A stretch of 64,000 nucleotides of DNA from Pachyseris speciosa (lineage: Eukaryota; Cnidaria; Anthozoa; Scleractinia; Pachyseridae): assembly GCA_016490735.1 (NCBI GenBank), contig JAEMWC010000279.1, positions 395,001 to 459,000 on the forward strand, given 5' to 3'. This document shows positions 31,323 to 42,300 of this stretch, piece by piece. Each line of letters starts with the position of its first letter. Positions within the stretch are counted from its first letter, which is position 1. The position numbers and the translations under genes were made by a program. The notes under the pieces are model-generated. The model saw only the letters and a list, made by a program, of their open reading frames with translations. It searched no databases and was not told where the DNA came from.

Positions 31323-32879
31323 GCAGAAAAATTCTCGATCGAGCTTCAAAAAGTGTAACCTGATGTAATGTAGATTCCCCTGAGACTTTGGTTTGAGCCA
31401 ATTGCAACGACGGAACCATTGGAACCAATGAAAAGACGTGTTAGATTTTGGTGTTAACCAATCAAAAGGCGGTGCTGGGCGCACAAGCGTTCCTTCAGTT
31501 TCGTTGCCGCTTGTTTTGTATCTTTGCCCGCTGAGATTCTGTGGGTTTTGGAGGCGTTTGTTCGGCGTTTGTTTGGAGACTTTTCGAGTTCTTGAGGAAA
31601 GGACAGTTGTTCTGTATGGACAAAAAGACACTACAACAGTTTCCGTTCAAGCAACGAATTCACGCTAAAGGACAGCGCGGTCAAATACTGTCAAAAGTCA
31701 TTTTATGTTTTGAGGACACGGTGTACTTCTCGAGGAAATATCGGATACTGCACTAAAAAAAACAAGGTCAAAAGACATTCAGTTTCATTCGAAGTTACTG
31801 CGTTGTGCTTTTTTTCTGCATAAAAATTCCGATGCTACATGTACGTTAATACAATGTATGGCCGTTCGTTCAACGAATCAAGATCACTGCGGTTCATCGC
31901 GGACACTGTCATCAAAAGCGATCAAAATTTCAAGAATTAGCAGCCTATTTCTCGACGACCATGCACAGTGTACAAGTAGGCGAATAGCGTAGTCGCTAGC
32001 CAGTAGTCGCTTGGCAAGCGTAAGGAATTAAAGGCTGGTGCGGTTGATCGAACAAGTTTCCAAAGCCGCTCATTATAATTATAAACGTAACAACCACGAG
32101 GACTGAAACAACACATGGTAGCTTATCGAAAATCGCTCCTGGCCTTTGAAATAAATAAATTGACAAACGTTCGATGGGAACACTAGAAAAACTACGAGGA
32201 AACATCCGAAGTGAAATACGTGTATAATTTGGATAGAAACGTCGACGAGATGATCTTCACTCTTCGGCCAAAAATAGCACAAAGAAAACATCGAATTAAA
32301 AATAGACGACAGACAACGCGCGTGAGAACAGAAAATTTGCATACCATAACGAATTGCACACATTTGTGTCTCTAGTTTGGAGGAGTTACGTTGTAAGATT
32401 TATTCCTAAGAACGGTCGAAGAAAACCCTGTTTCAACGAAATAAAGTTACGAACGAGCACCATTAAGAGTGAACCTTAGTCGGTACCGGCCACATGTATT
32501 GACACCTGCGCGTATCGAATTTCATGTTGAAATTATGCGTGTCTGACTAAAACATGCAACACTCAGATAAACTTTAGAGGTTGGCCAAGTTTTCTTCATC
32601 GAACATTTGTTACTTATTGCGAGATATTGTAGTGGTGTGGTCAGCCTTGGCCAATGTTCTTTCTCAAGCGTTGATTTCTGCGAATCGCGGCCCATCTGTC
32701 AGTTGTAAGAGGTTTGCATTTTTAGAAACATATCGCGTACTGAAAGACTACTCTTGCATCGTTTGCCTTCCTTCGAGTAGCTGAAGGAATATGTAAACGA
32801 TGTGGACGAGTATTTTGTAATTGCTCCAAGTTGCTTTGCTCGAAAGGTCTATCGAGTGATCAGTCAAGCGACAAGCTCA

Positions 32880-32970
32880 TTATATCTGATCTTGCGAGAC
32901 GCGATCCTCGACTCGATTCTCGATAGCTGAGCCTCGATCCTCGATGCTCGAAACTCGCAGGAATCGAGGA
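32880..32970. repeat. GATCCTCGA-type short degenerate repeat
   Basis: Six variants of GATCCTCGA / GATTCTCGA / GATGCTCGA / GAATCGAGGA follow one another in about 80 bp. Confidence 0.6.
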
Positions 32971-32989
32971 ACGAGGATCAACTTACTTT

Positions 32990-33115
32990 TAACCGGTACT
33001 GTAGGTGAAAGTTGTGAACTCAAAGGCATGGTACGTTGTGTCGGTCATCATTTCACGGTAGCTGTAAATAATCACAGTGAATGGATATATGTAGATGATT
33101 TGAGTGTTTCAGTCT
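32990..33115 (+). pseudogene. ubiquitin-specific-protease-like C-terminal fragment
   Basis: The frame reads ELKGMVRCVGHHFTVAVNN followed by SEWIYVDDLSVSVS. GHHF-T-V followed after about ten residues by W-x-Y-x-DD resembles the C-terminal histidine box of USP-type deubiquitinases and of similar proteins found in invertebrate mobile-element-associated gene families. The catalytic Cys part is not visible. An upstream frame at 32581-32784 (RDIVVVWSALANVLSQAL) could be related. It is probably a fragment of a decayed gene. Confidence 0.35.
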
Positions 33116-33119
33116 CGTT

Positions 33120-33669
33120 GGCACTCTATCGATAGGTATACCTAGTTAAGCGATATTAGTGACAGCTGTGGATTTGATTGTAATTTGTCCAGTTTGTACA
33201 TATGCGAACGACTCATTTCGCGATAGAGAATCAAAGTCCACGTACGAATAGTCACTGCCTTAAACAAAAATGTTTTCTTGTATAAGGTAATTTCTGACCT
33301 GGGTTAGCACATTAGGGAAAGGCGAACTTCGTGTGTCAAGTATCGTTTCCTTGTGTGGCAGGGAAGAATTCTTGGCACGTCGGCATTATTAGAGCACTTA
33401 CTGGGTGGTAATTGTAATACTGTGCTAACATCGCCTCAAATGATTTGTGGCAAGCATGTGATAAGGCCTTATCTCAAATATCATTTTAACCCTTTTAATC
33501 AACTAGACCAGCTCTTAAAAAAAGCTAAATTCTGCATCGCAAATACACAATAAAATGGAACATGGAAAGTGCGCCTAATGAGGGTTTTTTTTTCTTTTCT
33601 CTTTTAAAGCTATGTTAGAAGTCTGTAGCAGCACACTTGAATCTGCTTCCCTGGTCGGTATGATAGTTG
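33120..33669. other. no gene recognised
   Basis: No convincing exon or repeat. The open frame at 33353-33553 has no recognisable domain. Confidence 0.35.
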
Positions 33670-33926
33670 CAACCTCGTTCCCAGGGTCCTCTCTCTTCCT
33701 CCCTCGAGAAAGTACCCTAGTTGCGGCTGGTCACGTGTCTGCTAGATTTTTGCAGATTCCAGAAAAATGATTGAAAGGGAGGGTCAGGAAGGTTAATGTT
33801 TGTCTCCACAAAGTAGAGGACCCACCCTCTGTGCGGATTTCATTTGTACGCCTGGACACGTGACCAGCCGCAACCAGGGTACTTTCTCGAGGGAGGAAGA
33901 GAGAGGACCCTGGGAACGAGGTTGTG
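33670..33926. repeat. 257-bp palindromic MITE, CAACCTCGTTCCCAG family
   Basis: Ends CAACCTCGTTCCCAGGGTCC and its complement; the arms continue through GGCTGGTCACGTG. Flanks TGATAGTTG and TGATCGTTG look like a target duplication with one change. Longer relative of the 86-bp element at 6089. Confidence 0.85.
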
Positions 33927-33959
33927 ATCGTTGAAGGCTTTAATTTTACGTCACTATAA

Positions 33960-34760
33960 TGGGGAAGTGTTTTTGGTCATTAACTCTCCACTTACCCTGT
34001 AAAATGCCATTCTTCTGCAAGGAATTCGTCAAAAAGTTCGTAAAAGTATGTAAGCCTGTCTATCTTTGGTGTCTGTCCTCACCTACTTAAGATTTTACTA
34101 AGCCGCATCATAAAATAGGACTTATACAATGCTGTGTTTAGTGTTAATTAAAGTGACTGATTGAATTGAATGTGACAAAGAATATAAAGATTATAATATA
34201 TAGTTGTTGGGTGGCCAGCTCTACAGGTCATGTGAATTTTCAAATAAAACTCACACTGGAATGTTTTCATAAATACAAAAAATGGAAAGTGGGAATGTTA
34301 GGGATTCACGATCCGCTGTGTTTAAGCCGGAATTGTTTTCAAAAGAAAACAAATGTTCAAACGGATTTCCGCGTCGTGAAGCTCCTGCTTGGCGAAATGC
34401 CACCAAGCATATACAACTGTATTGGGGAAAATAATTTTGTGACCAAAATTAACGTGCAAGACGCATTTAGCTTGCGGGGGCTTTTTTTGTCGCGTCAGAA
34501 TTATTCAAATTTCACTCGACTAATTCAAATGTTATATTCCTAAGAAAAGAGTATGTGGTCTAGGGTTTTAATTTGAAAGTTACTCACATTTGATTCCGTG
34601 GTACATTCAGTCCAGATGCCTGCTAATGACATCAATCACGTGTCTTTGAACCTTTTCGTTCCCCTTAGGATTACAATTCTTTCCATTGTTGTTCCATTGG
34701 GTCTAAAGCAACCTACTGCGTATATATCAGAAAACCGTGGAGAAATAATGGCAATCAAAG
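33960..34760. repeat. duplicated segment, copy 2 (partner at 19600-21560)
   Basis: Same order and orientation as copy 1 but without its 1071-bp transposon and (TGAT)n expansion, and with a deletion in the exon-like frame (near 34345-34385). It shows that GTTTTAATT occurs once before insertion. Confidence 0.85.
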
Positions 34761-35149
34761 AACGTATTTTAGGCCAAAAAAATTAACTATGACTTCATCC
34801 ATATCCATCGTTGTTTTCTGTTTACTGCTGTTTAGCCAAAGATATCATTAAATTATTTTATTTTAGTCGTAAACAAACTTTATTTATTCACGGTTAAGAT
34901 TTAAGGCTGCAAGCTTGTGGGGCCGTGTGGCCGTGTCGTAACAAACAAATGTTACGTTCGTTTAGACTACCGGAATATCTGTGTTCTTAGAATGGCTATT
35001 AATGCACCAAATAAAATCTAATTATCCACAGAGACGAGCCCCTCCTCAATATAATCTCGGATCCCTCTGCATTAGTGGCGCGGTGAAATTCATAAACAGA
35101 CACTTATTGCGGGTTCAGTCGAAATGTTTTGTAACCATTAATTGGTTTC
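34761..35149. other. no gene recognised
   Basis: AT-rich, no exon or repeat identified. It separates the duplicated segment from the first signal-peptide duplication unit. Confidence 0.4.
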
Positions 35150-35527
35150 GCATTAGTCTCGTTGCAAGTTGTTTGATGAGCTGAAAATTGTTTACAAATG
35201 TTATTTACAAACAGTGTTTAAGTAAGTGATTCGTAGCCTCAGGAACAGTATGTAAACGCACTATATATACAAAACACACTTGAAAGAGTGCTTACTCATG
35301 ATTAAAAAGTCAGAAGAAGCTATAGATAAGAGAGCATCGCTGGGTATATATTTGTAAATGGTCATGGACTGTAAAACTCTTTATAAAGACACACAAGTTC
35401 GGCTGTGTTCGCAGGCTACTGAATCACACAGCATCGTTTCAAAACATTATATGACTAAAGGACCTAAAGGATCGGGGCCTTAACACGAAACCAAACACAG
35501 TTTGCAAAATCAGTAAACAAAACTTAC

Positions 35528-35575
35528 CGCAGAAAAGAAAAGTGAGCCAAAACACAACCAAGACAGCCAGAACAT
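35528..35575 (-). CDS. signal-peptide first exon 1
   Basis: ATG then 15 codons, MFWLSWLCFGSLFFSA, followed directly by donor GTAAGT in phase 0. It is almost wholly hydrophobic, ending in small residues, as a signal peptide does. No other coding exon follows nearby. By phase it could splice to the TNFR exon at 29824. Its diverged twin is at 39350-39394. Confidence 0.55.
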
Positions 35576-37029
35576 GATGTACGAAACTTTGCTGATTAAA
35601 TGTGCGACGAGACTGGTTGCGCAAAAAGAAACAGAATACGAGACGACTTCCTGATAAAGAAAAGAAATACTATATATATTTCCGCTGAAATGTATCCGTT
35701 ATGTCGGAATCATTTGAGCGTTTTAGCCGATTGTCGCCCGCAAATGACTGATAAGGGGTACTTAATTCGCGTAAACACATCTCGCCGCGGAGTTACAGAT
35801 TGATCTTTCCAATGTGTTCAAACTTTTGAGTCCGTAGATGAAAGTACTCTTGTCTGACCACAATAGACTACGAATACCGCCTTATCTCTTATCGCCATGG
35901 TCACTTAACAGACTGAAGTTGTCGATATTAATTTTCTTAAATCTTCATCGATTGTTTGCTTTATACCACACAGCTTGTTTTGACTAAGTGTCATCATTAA
36001 AGTCGTAACCTCGTATCTTTTAATGAAGCATTACGGGGCATTTTATTTTCAACACGAAAAGCTGGAATTTAATCGTATATTAATTTGATTCAACATGTAT
36101 CTTGAACATGAGAGGAGTGACATCAACATTTGTATTTTCATAAATGCTTATTTTGTATCGCTTTCTTACAGACTGTAATTTTCTGTGATATCTTTCGTGG
36201 TGGTCTTTTGAAAGAAGCCTGCGGTAAGCTTTTTGTGAACGGCGGAAAGGAAACACGTCACCGAGGGTTTGCTCCTATATTTAGCCCCTCCCAATGTCTA
36301 CACAGTCGTTACATGTACAACTTCTCAGAGTTTTTTAAAACAAATCCTAAGCGGACTCAGACATTGTCAGTAAGCAATTATTAGATCAACGCCAAAAGAG
36401 CAGCGCCTTGGATGCCCAAACAATAAGCAAACGCTTGACACTGCCGTTTAACATGCTTCGATAACCCTCTTGGTAGATAAGCGGAAAATACTGAATTCAG
36501 AATATTTTAGCAAGAAAATAGTTCAAGTAAGGGTCAGTGAACCCGGACAATCTAGCTAGACCGCTCATCTAGGCAACAAGCGTCTTCAGTCCGTTCAAAG
36601 GAATATATTTTTATCAGTTATCAAGCCCTTCATTCGGGTTAATAGGTGCACGTGCTTGAACCTGACTAGGTAACTGGTATGATAGGAATTATGATTATCT
36701 TTTCGCAAGAGGAATGGCGCCACCTGCGTCTGTTAGTCTCCAGTATATCCCGAAGTGGACTGCCTTCCGCAATGAATGAAGGAGAAATTTAGAACATGTT
36801 TACAGTAGTTTATCCTCGGACAGTTTGCCTCTAAAAACTGAGCGCGACCAGATGAAAAGAAAGTTTACCGATTTCATTTACTATCATTCCTATCAAACAT
36901 GTATGCGGATAGGCATCTTTTGTCCAAAACCTAAAAATACCAAAATCTTTGATCACTGAAGACAGAGGTTACTTTAAACTTCAATTGAAGTTATGATCAA
37001 AGACGAAGTGAAATATAAAGATCACATAC

Positions 37030-37077
37030 CGATATTGTGAGGTCCGAAAGCACCAACACCAGAATCGCTATAATCAT
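37030..37077 (-). CDS. signal-peptide first exon 2
   Basis: MIIAILVLVLSDLTIS, then donor GTATGT in phase 0. Upstream sequence (to 37190) resembles that of the exon at 42084: TTTTAAAGGAA close to the start codon and a CCAAT box (GCCAATC on the plus strand at 37174) about 100 bp upstream, so this may be a promoter-proximal first exon. Confidence 0.55.
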
Positions 37078-37084
37078 GATGTGC

Positions 37085-37185
37085 GTTCCTTTAAAAGTGC
37101 CGTGTGAGTAGGATGGACTTTGGCTTGTTTGCAACGTGGCTAAGGCGCGCGCATTGAAGGAAATTGGCAGTTAGCCAATCACTGA
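37085..37185 (-). promoter_or_regulatory. putative promoter of signal-peptide exon 2
   Basis: Contains a CCAAT box (plus-strand GCCAATC at 37174-37180) and, near the start codon, TTTTAAAGG. Both occur at similar positions upstream of the paralogous exon at 42084 although intervening sequence has diverged. No transcription start is known. Confidence 0.35.
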
Positions 37186-37300
37186 GCTGCTTATGGTGAC
37201 GCAAAAAAAGTAGGGGAAACCCCTTTTTAAAATGCAGAGCAAGATTACTGTTTTGCATGTCACGAATTTGGTGTTTGTTTTTCTCATAACACAAAGGTTT

Positions 37301-38969
37301 AGAATACGTTCATTAATACTTGCACGATTTCTTCAGCATAACCTGAAATAGATCGAGTGCCTTCCCAAATTCTTTTCCCCAAGAACTGAAAATACCAATT
37401 TAACGAACCGATTTCCCCAGTCCCTTGGCACTCCATTAAATTGAGGGTCCACTTTATCCGCGCCATTTTGATGCGAAATGTTTGAGTTAAACAAATTGTC
37501 TGGGGTACTAGAAGTAAATAGGATTCATTACGTCTACTTGACTGGTTAGCATCCTATTGACAAGGGACAATAGTAAAATAATTGTGGCTTCCCGCTCGCG
37601 TGACTTTGTTAGCAGGTAGAAACCACAGCGATGGTTAGATTGGAGTGAACGATTTACGCGACTTATTTCACTGAAAAACAGAGACAGCTAGAGAATCAAT
37701 TAGTCTTCGGCACAATTGTCCTTCGGGTGCTTCGCTGTTCCCCTTTAAAAGTCAGTATACACAAGAAACCGCTTAAGCATAAAATGTTTACAGAAGGTTC
37801 AAAATGTTAACGGTTCCCTCTGGTACAAAGAACGCCAGTCGCAAGACAACCGATTGAAACAGTAGCATCATCCCTGACTGAAGTGATTCGATCATAGAAC
37901 CGCTCTTTTATAATCACGGGAAAAACTAATTATCATATCTTTCGACTGACCGAACCTAGTTGATAGACAGCATGGTCACGGGTGTGCTTCGTCCCTTCAA
38001 CTGTCACAAAACGTGACTGATGCGAGGTTTTGAAGTATTATTCCGGTGATTTCTGCTGACTAAGCACCTGCTGTACTAAAGAACACTGCACATTTAGAAA
38101 TTGAGCATTGATTGGATTAAGAATTTAAAAACGTAGACAGATTTTCTGTGACCAGATACTGATTTACAGTTGGCGTGTGGAAATCTTTTACGGTATGAAA
38201 CACAGCACGGATTCCCTCGAGGAGGCGTCGCTCGAATCAAAGAGATTGACCTCTTTTTAGCATGTTACTACAGCCGCCTGTTATCATTCCTAGCCGCTTG
38301 AAACCTTCAGATCTTCAATCCACGCGCGATTTAAGTTTCACTGTATATCTAGGGATCCCTAAGTCTCGAAAGGTCGACGAAAGAGTTTTCGTTCCCGGAA
38401 AATAGTTTACAATTCCGTTTCCTATCGATTGGTGGTAGGGTTTCGTGCAAAGAGTCCAATGTATTTATGCTCCCAACTTTTCCCACGTCAAAGTTACTCA
38501 AGATCTAAGCGAAATAGTTTGTCGGTCCCGGAGTTGTCGGTTTTCCGGAGTTTTGAGAAACGCGTGCTACAATAGGTTTTAATATCCAACTGAGTTGTGT
38601 CGTCCCGCATCCATAACTATGCAGTTCAAACACACATTTTACCACCTGTGTATCCTTGTCTACCAAGTGTCGACCCTTAATTACAACCCACTTGGCTCAA
38701 GTCTGATGACTAGTACTCAGAAACCTCTCAACGTTGTTCACAGAGAATCAAAAGTTACGTTGTCGTTGTCAGACCCTGCCGGTGATGGGCGGTGGGGTTG
38801 ACTCATACTCAAATCTGCAGTTTTACTTTATACGCGCTGGATATCTAAGTTCGAAAGCACCCGAAAAACAAGGCAATCCATTGTAATGAATGCCGTTATT
38901 TTGTCAAGTTCTTAGCGGTGAGCCCCTTCTCCACACTGTCTCGAGTCTCGAGTAATGCCCGGATAATCT
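37301..38969. other. no gene recognised
   Basis: No exon with good splice sites found. At about 37400-37450 there is a diverged half of the pogo-like MITE seen at 28041. Confidence 0.4.
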
Positions 38970-39349
38970 TACATTAGTGGCTCAGCAAGTTCTTTGGTTA
39001 ACTGTAAATTGTTTGCAAAAGCATCACTTAACAAATTGTGTTTAAATTATTGATCTCAATGGTCTTTAGAATTGTTTATATAGATGCTTCAGACATCCAA
39101 AACGCACTTAGTTGACGGAGTGCTTATCTCTGATAAAAACATTGAACAGCCAACAGGACTTGTGGATAGGAAACTAATAAGATTTTCCATGGCTATTGCC
39201 TGCAGAACACCATTTGCAAACTTAAAATAAACTTAAACTTTACAAACTTAAAACTTTGCAAACTTAAAATACGACAATGAACCACACTCTGGAATGAGTT
39301 TTATAAAAAAGCAAACCGCAGACTCTTTGCAAAAGTAATTTTAACTTAC

Positions 39350-39394
39350 AATAGAGACAAAACATAATCAGGATAGCCAAACTGGCCAAAACAT
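39350..39394 (-). pseudogene. signal-peptide first exon 3, with stop codon
   Basis: Homologous to exon 1: ATG then MFWPVWLS, a TGA, then LCFVSI and donor GTAAGT in phase 0. The splice donor and length are preserved but the in-frame TGA kills this signal peptide, so it appears to be a pseudo-exon produced by tandem duplication. Confidence 0.55.
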
Positions 39395-40547
39395 GTTACC
39401 TAAGTTCTTTCTGATAATTAAAATTTACAAAGAGATAAGAAACAACCTTGGAACGGAACAACGGCCGGGAGAGAGAAAGTGAAATAAAGTGATTATTATT
39501 ATTATTACACCGGATTTCCGTCGCTATCAATCTGTTTTAAATATGGTATTTGAACGGTTTAACAGATGCAGATAAGACCCAGATAATCGCTGACAATAGA
39601 GTGACAACGGCTTTTTAACAGGCTTCTTAAGTAATTTGCTTACACAACTGAAATCAACACTTTGAGTGTGTCTTCATTACAAATCTTTGGATGAAAATAT
39701 AACTGTGAGCAGTAAAATGAAAGCTATGGACTGCCAATGACAGCGTCTGTTATCTTTCTCCGCCATCGGAGAGGTTCGTGATAATTTTGCTTATTAAATT
39801 CCTTTTGCTTGCTTATACCACATGGATAGTTTTGACTGAATGTAACTGTTAAAGTCGTGACCCTCTTTCTTTTCCAAATAAACATAGTTCGCTGTTTGTG
39901 TGGTCACAACAAAGAATCGAGTTGCGGTTGATTAATTTTGATGTTAGTCCAGTCCACGCGAAAGTTGTCTTGTGATTGTAGCCAATTGAGAGATCTACAG
40001 AAGAGTTAGCGAGAGTAATAACATTGACTTTGGAAAATTTTAATATGGTTTTTCCTATCAGTTTCGCACCCGGCTAAACAAGGGCATTGTCGCGTGAGTG
40101 TTCTGTTTTTAAGGTCAAAACTGTACTAAAATGTTTACAGTTGTACCTTTGTTTTTAACGACTGAAAGATCGTGCTCATGCAAAAAATGTTCCTGTAAAA
40201 ATAACAGGAAGTGGTTATGAAGTGAACAAAGCAACTGCTAATAATACAGGCAAGACAAGATATCTCTATATTATTACAAGGGTAGCTCATTAGCAATCTA
40301 ATGAAATGGCAGTGTTTGAGCCTTTTTAAAATTTAGCGTAAAAAGGCCAATTTAATTTGCACAACAAAGGTTGTCCCATACACCTTTTGCCTCGAAGGGT
40401 GGTCGGCCATAAAACTCTGTTTTTAATAACGCGTTTTAACCTTTTAACCTTTCAAAATTTAAAATTATTCGAAGGTTTCATCTATCAAACACATCTCGTC
40501 CTAAAGAAGGTGAAGGATAGCCCTTGAAGATTTTGAAATATCGTTTG

Positions 40548-40804
40548 CTAAACAGCACCACAGATTTCTTGTAACCTCCTTCTAACCAGCGTCTCAAGCA
40601 GCAGGTTAGCTTCCAAGTACGCGTGTGACGACCCCAGTTTGAAGGAAGTTTGTGCGGTATTTTCAGTGAAGCCGGCGATCGACAGTTCTTCAAAGACTCT
40701 CAACACCGTTACTGCATCAAATAAGTTGCAGAACATGAAAACCGGCACGCCGAAAAACGCCGCTTTGAATAGGATTATGATAAGTCTAGACAACTTGACA
40801 ACCA
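40548..40804 (-). CDS. exon-like segment, unassigned
   Basis: After an acceptor (TGTCTTCCCAG) the frame runs 85 codons to TAG: VVKLSRLIIILFKAAFFGVP, VFMFCNLFDAVTVLRVFEEL, SIAGFTENTAQTSFKLGSSH, AYLEANLLLETLVRRRLQE. A hydrophobic N-terminal part is followed by an amphipathic helix-like end. No family is recognised. It cannot be joined in frame to the phase-0 signal exons. It may be the last exon of an unrelated gene. Confidence 0.35.
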
Positions 40805-41376
40805 CTGGGAAGACATTTACAAATGTGGTTATAGCAGTGTTGTGATCTCTTTGGTTGCGTTACTGGAAAACAAGCGAACAAACGCTGAATCGGAGAAGAA
40901 ATATTTGCCGTAATGTCTACAAATAAACGATAATTTACGGTGACAAAAATAGCTTTGAAAATTACTGCCCTGGGCAGAATGAAGAAACGTCTTGTGCTGC
41001 TTAAGTGCAGTGCTTCATTATTCCCATGCCACTCTATCCCAGTTTTGATTTTCGCAACGATTTAACTCACTATATATCTTGACCCAGTCGATTTCCATCA
41101 TTTGGATCATAACAACGCTCCTTTTAGGGCAGGCCCATTTTCAAATTCATTAGGTAATTTATTAGAATCATTAGGTTAGTATGACCATTTTTGGCTCAAA
41201 ACGTAGTAGTTTGGCCGCCAAGACACAGAGTTGGATGTAACATAAGCAGATAATTGCTCATGAAGTAAACCACGTGCAAGATTGGACGCAGTAAATGGTT
41301 GGTTAATTGAACGGTGTATCCTTATTACGTTTTTCTCGAAGCAATAGGGAATTTTAGTTACTGGCGTCAATCCTGG

Positions 41377-41817
41377 GGAGGCGGGGGGGGGGGGTACTCC
41401 CAGAAAAACTGGGTTGGGATGTGGGGCCCGCCTAGCGCTTCCCGAAACCCTTACCCTATTTCAGACCAAAAGAGGACCAAAATATGCGATTTTCCCTACC
41501 CTATTTCAAACCTGACCAAACATTCGACACCCTACTGACCTATTTCAGACCTATTTCACGCACATGGGTGGCGTAACCATAATTTGAGAACGGCTTTTGT
41601 TTATGGCCTTATCGCCTGATGATGAAGAAGTAGCTTCTTCTAAAAACATACCCAATTCAAGACTACAGAGCACAAACCATAGCCTATTTTAGACCAAAAT
41701 GGTCAAAATCGATACCCTGTTCCATACTGAAGCAAAAACCATACCCTTTGGGGCCGCACATGCCTATATAGCTCATATAAAAGACTACCCCCCCCCCACC
41801 CACCCCCCCCCCCCGTC
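41377..41817. repeat. MITE with poly-G/poly-C ends
   Basis: Starts with a run of G then GGTACTCCCAG and ends ATAAAAGACTACCCC with a run of C. The interior repeats ACCCTATTTCAGACCAAA four to five times in variant form. Noncoding, family unknown. Confidence 0.7.
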
Positions 41818-42083
41818 ATGGCCACCAATGAAGTGCAACATGTTTGAAATTTACACTTTGAAATGTTTGTAGCTCAAAGAAAACTGCATTTTTAAAGGTT
41901 CCATCGACGCAAATTTCCTTTGGGTTTATCCAAATCGGGCGACATTGCCCCCCAAAAACCTTCAGAAAGTTAAAGCGAGTGGAATAAATTGGGTTTGAAT
42001 CGGCAGAGGGATAAATATTACTTTTTAAAAACGTGAATTCGACGTAAGATCGCCGAGGAGAAGTAATAATATAGACCACATAC

Positions 42084-42134
42084 CGATATTTTAAGCTCCC
42101 AAAGCAGTATGGCCAGAATCACAGCTACAGACAT
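42084..42134 (-). CDS. signal-peptide first exon 4
   Basis: MSVAVILALLLWELKIS, then donor GTATGT, phase 0. Paralogous to the exon at 37030 (same CGATAT before the donor, same CATCATG start context). Intact. Confidence 0.55.
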
Positions 42135-42139
42135 GATGT

Positions 42140-42260
42140 TTCTTTTAAAAAATCTTGTCAACTCGTGAAAAGAGTCGATGCACTTTATATTGTTTGTACG
42201 CTTTCAAATGACGTGGCAGAAACGCATTGAAAGAATAAGCTCGATAGCCAATCAGCTGCA
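42140..42260 (-). promoter_or_regulatory. putative promoter of signal-peptide exon 4
   Basis: TTTTTTAAAAGAA lies just upstream of the start codon and a CCAAT box (plus-strand GCCAATC at 42247-42253) about 115 bp upstream, both matching the region before the exon at 37030. Confidence 0.35.
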
Positions 42261-42300
42261 AGATGACATAAAAGAGGGGACCCCTCGTCCATTGTTTTTA

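Larger units (their letters stand above)
35150..37300. repeat. tandem duplication unit 1 (signal-peptide exon region)
   Basis: Diverged but collinear with about 38970-42300. Matching landmarks: the AAATTGTTT-rich stretch at 35185 and 39005, AACGCACT..GAGTGCTTA at 35270 and 39105, the MFW-type signal exon at 35528 and 39350, a diverged 106-bp repeat unit at 35815 and 39655, TATACCACA..AGTTTTGACT at 35965 and 39815, and the LxIS-type signal exon at 37030 and 42084. Confidence 0.7.
38970..42300. repeat. tandem duplication unit 2 (signal-peptide exon region)
   Basis: Collinear with 35150-37300 (landmarks listed there). It is longer, because it includes a G-rich MITE at 41377-41817 and about 0.7 kb of other DNA with an exon-like frame at 40548-40804. 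Confidence 0.7.
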
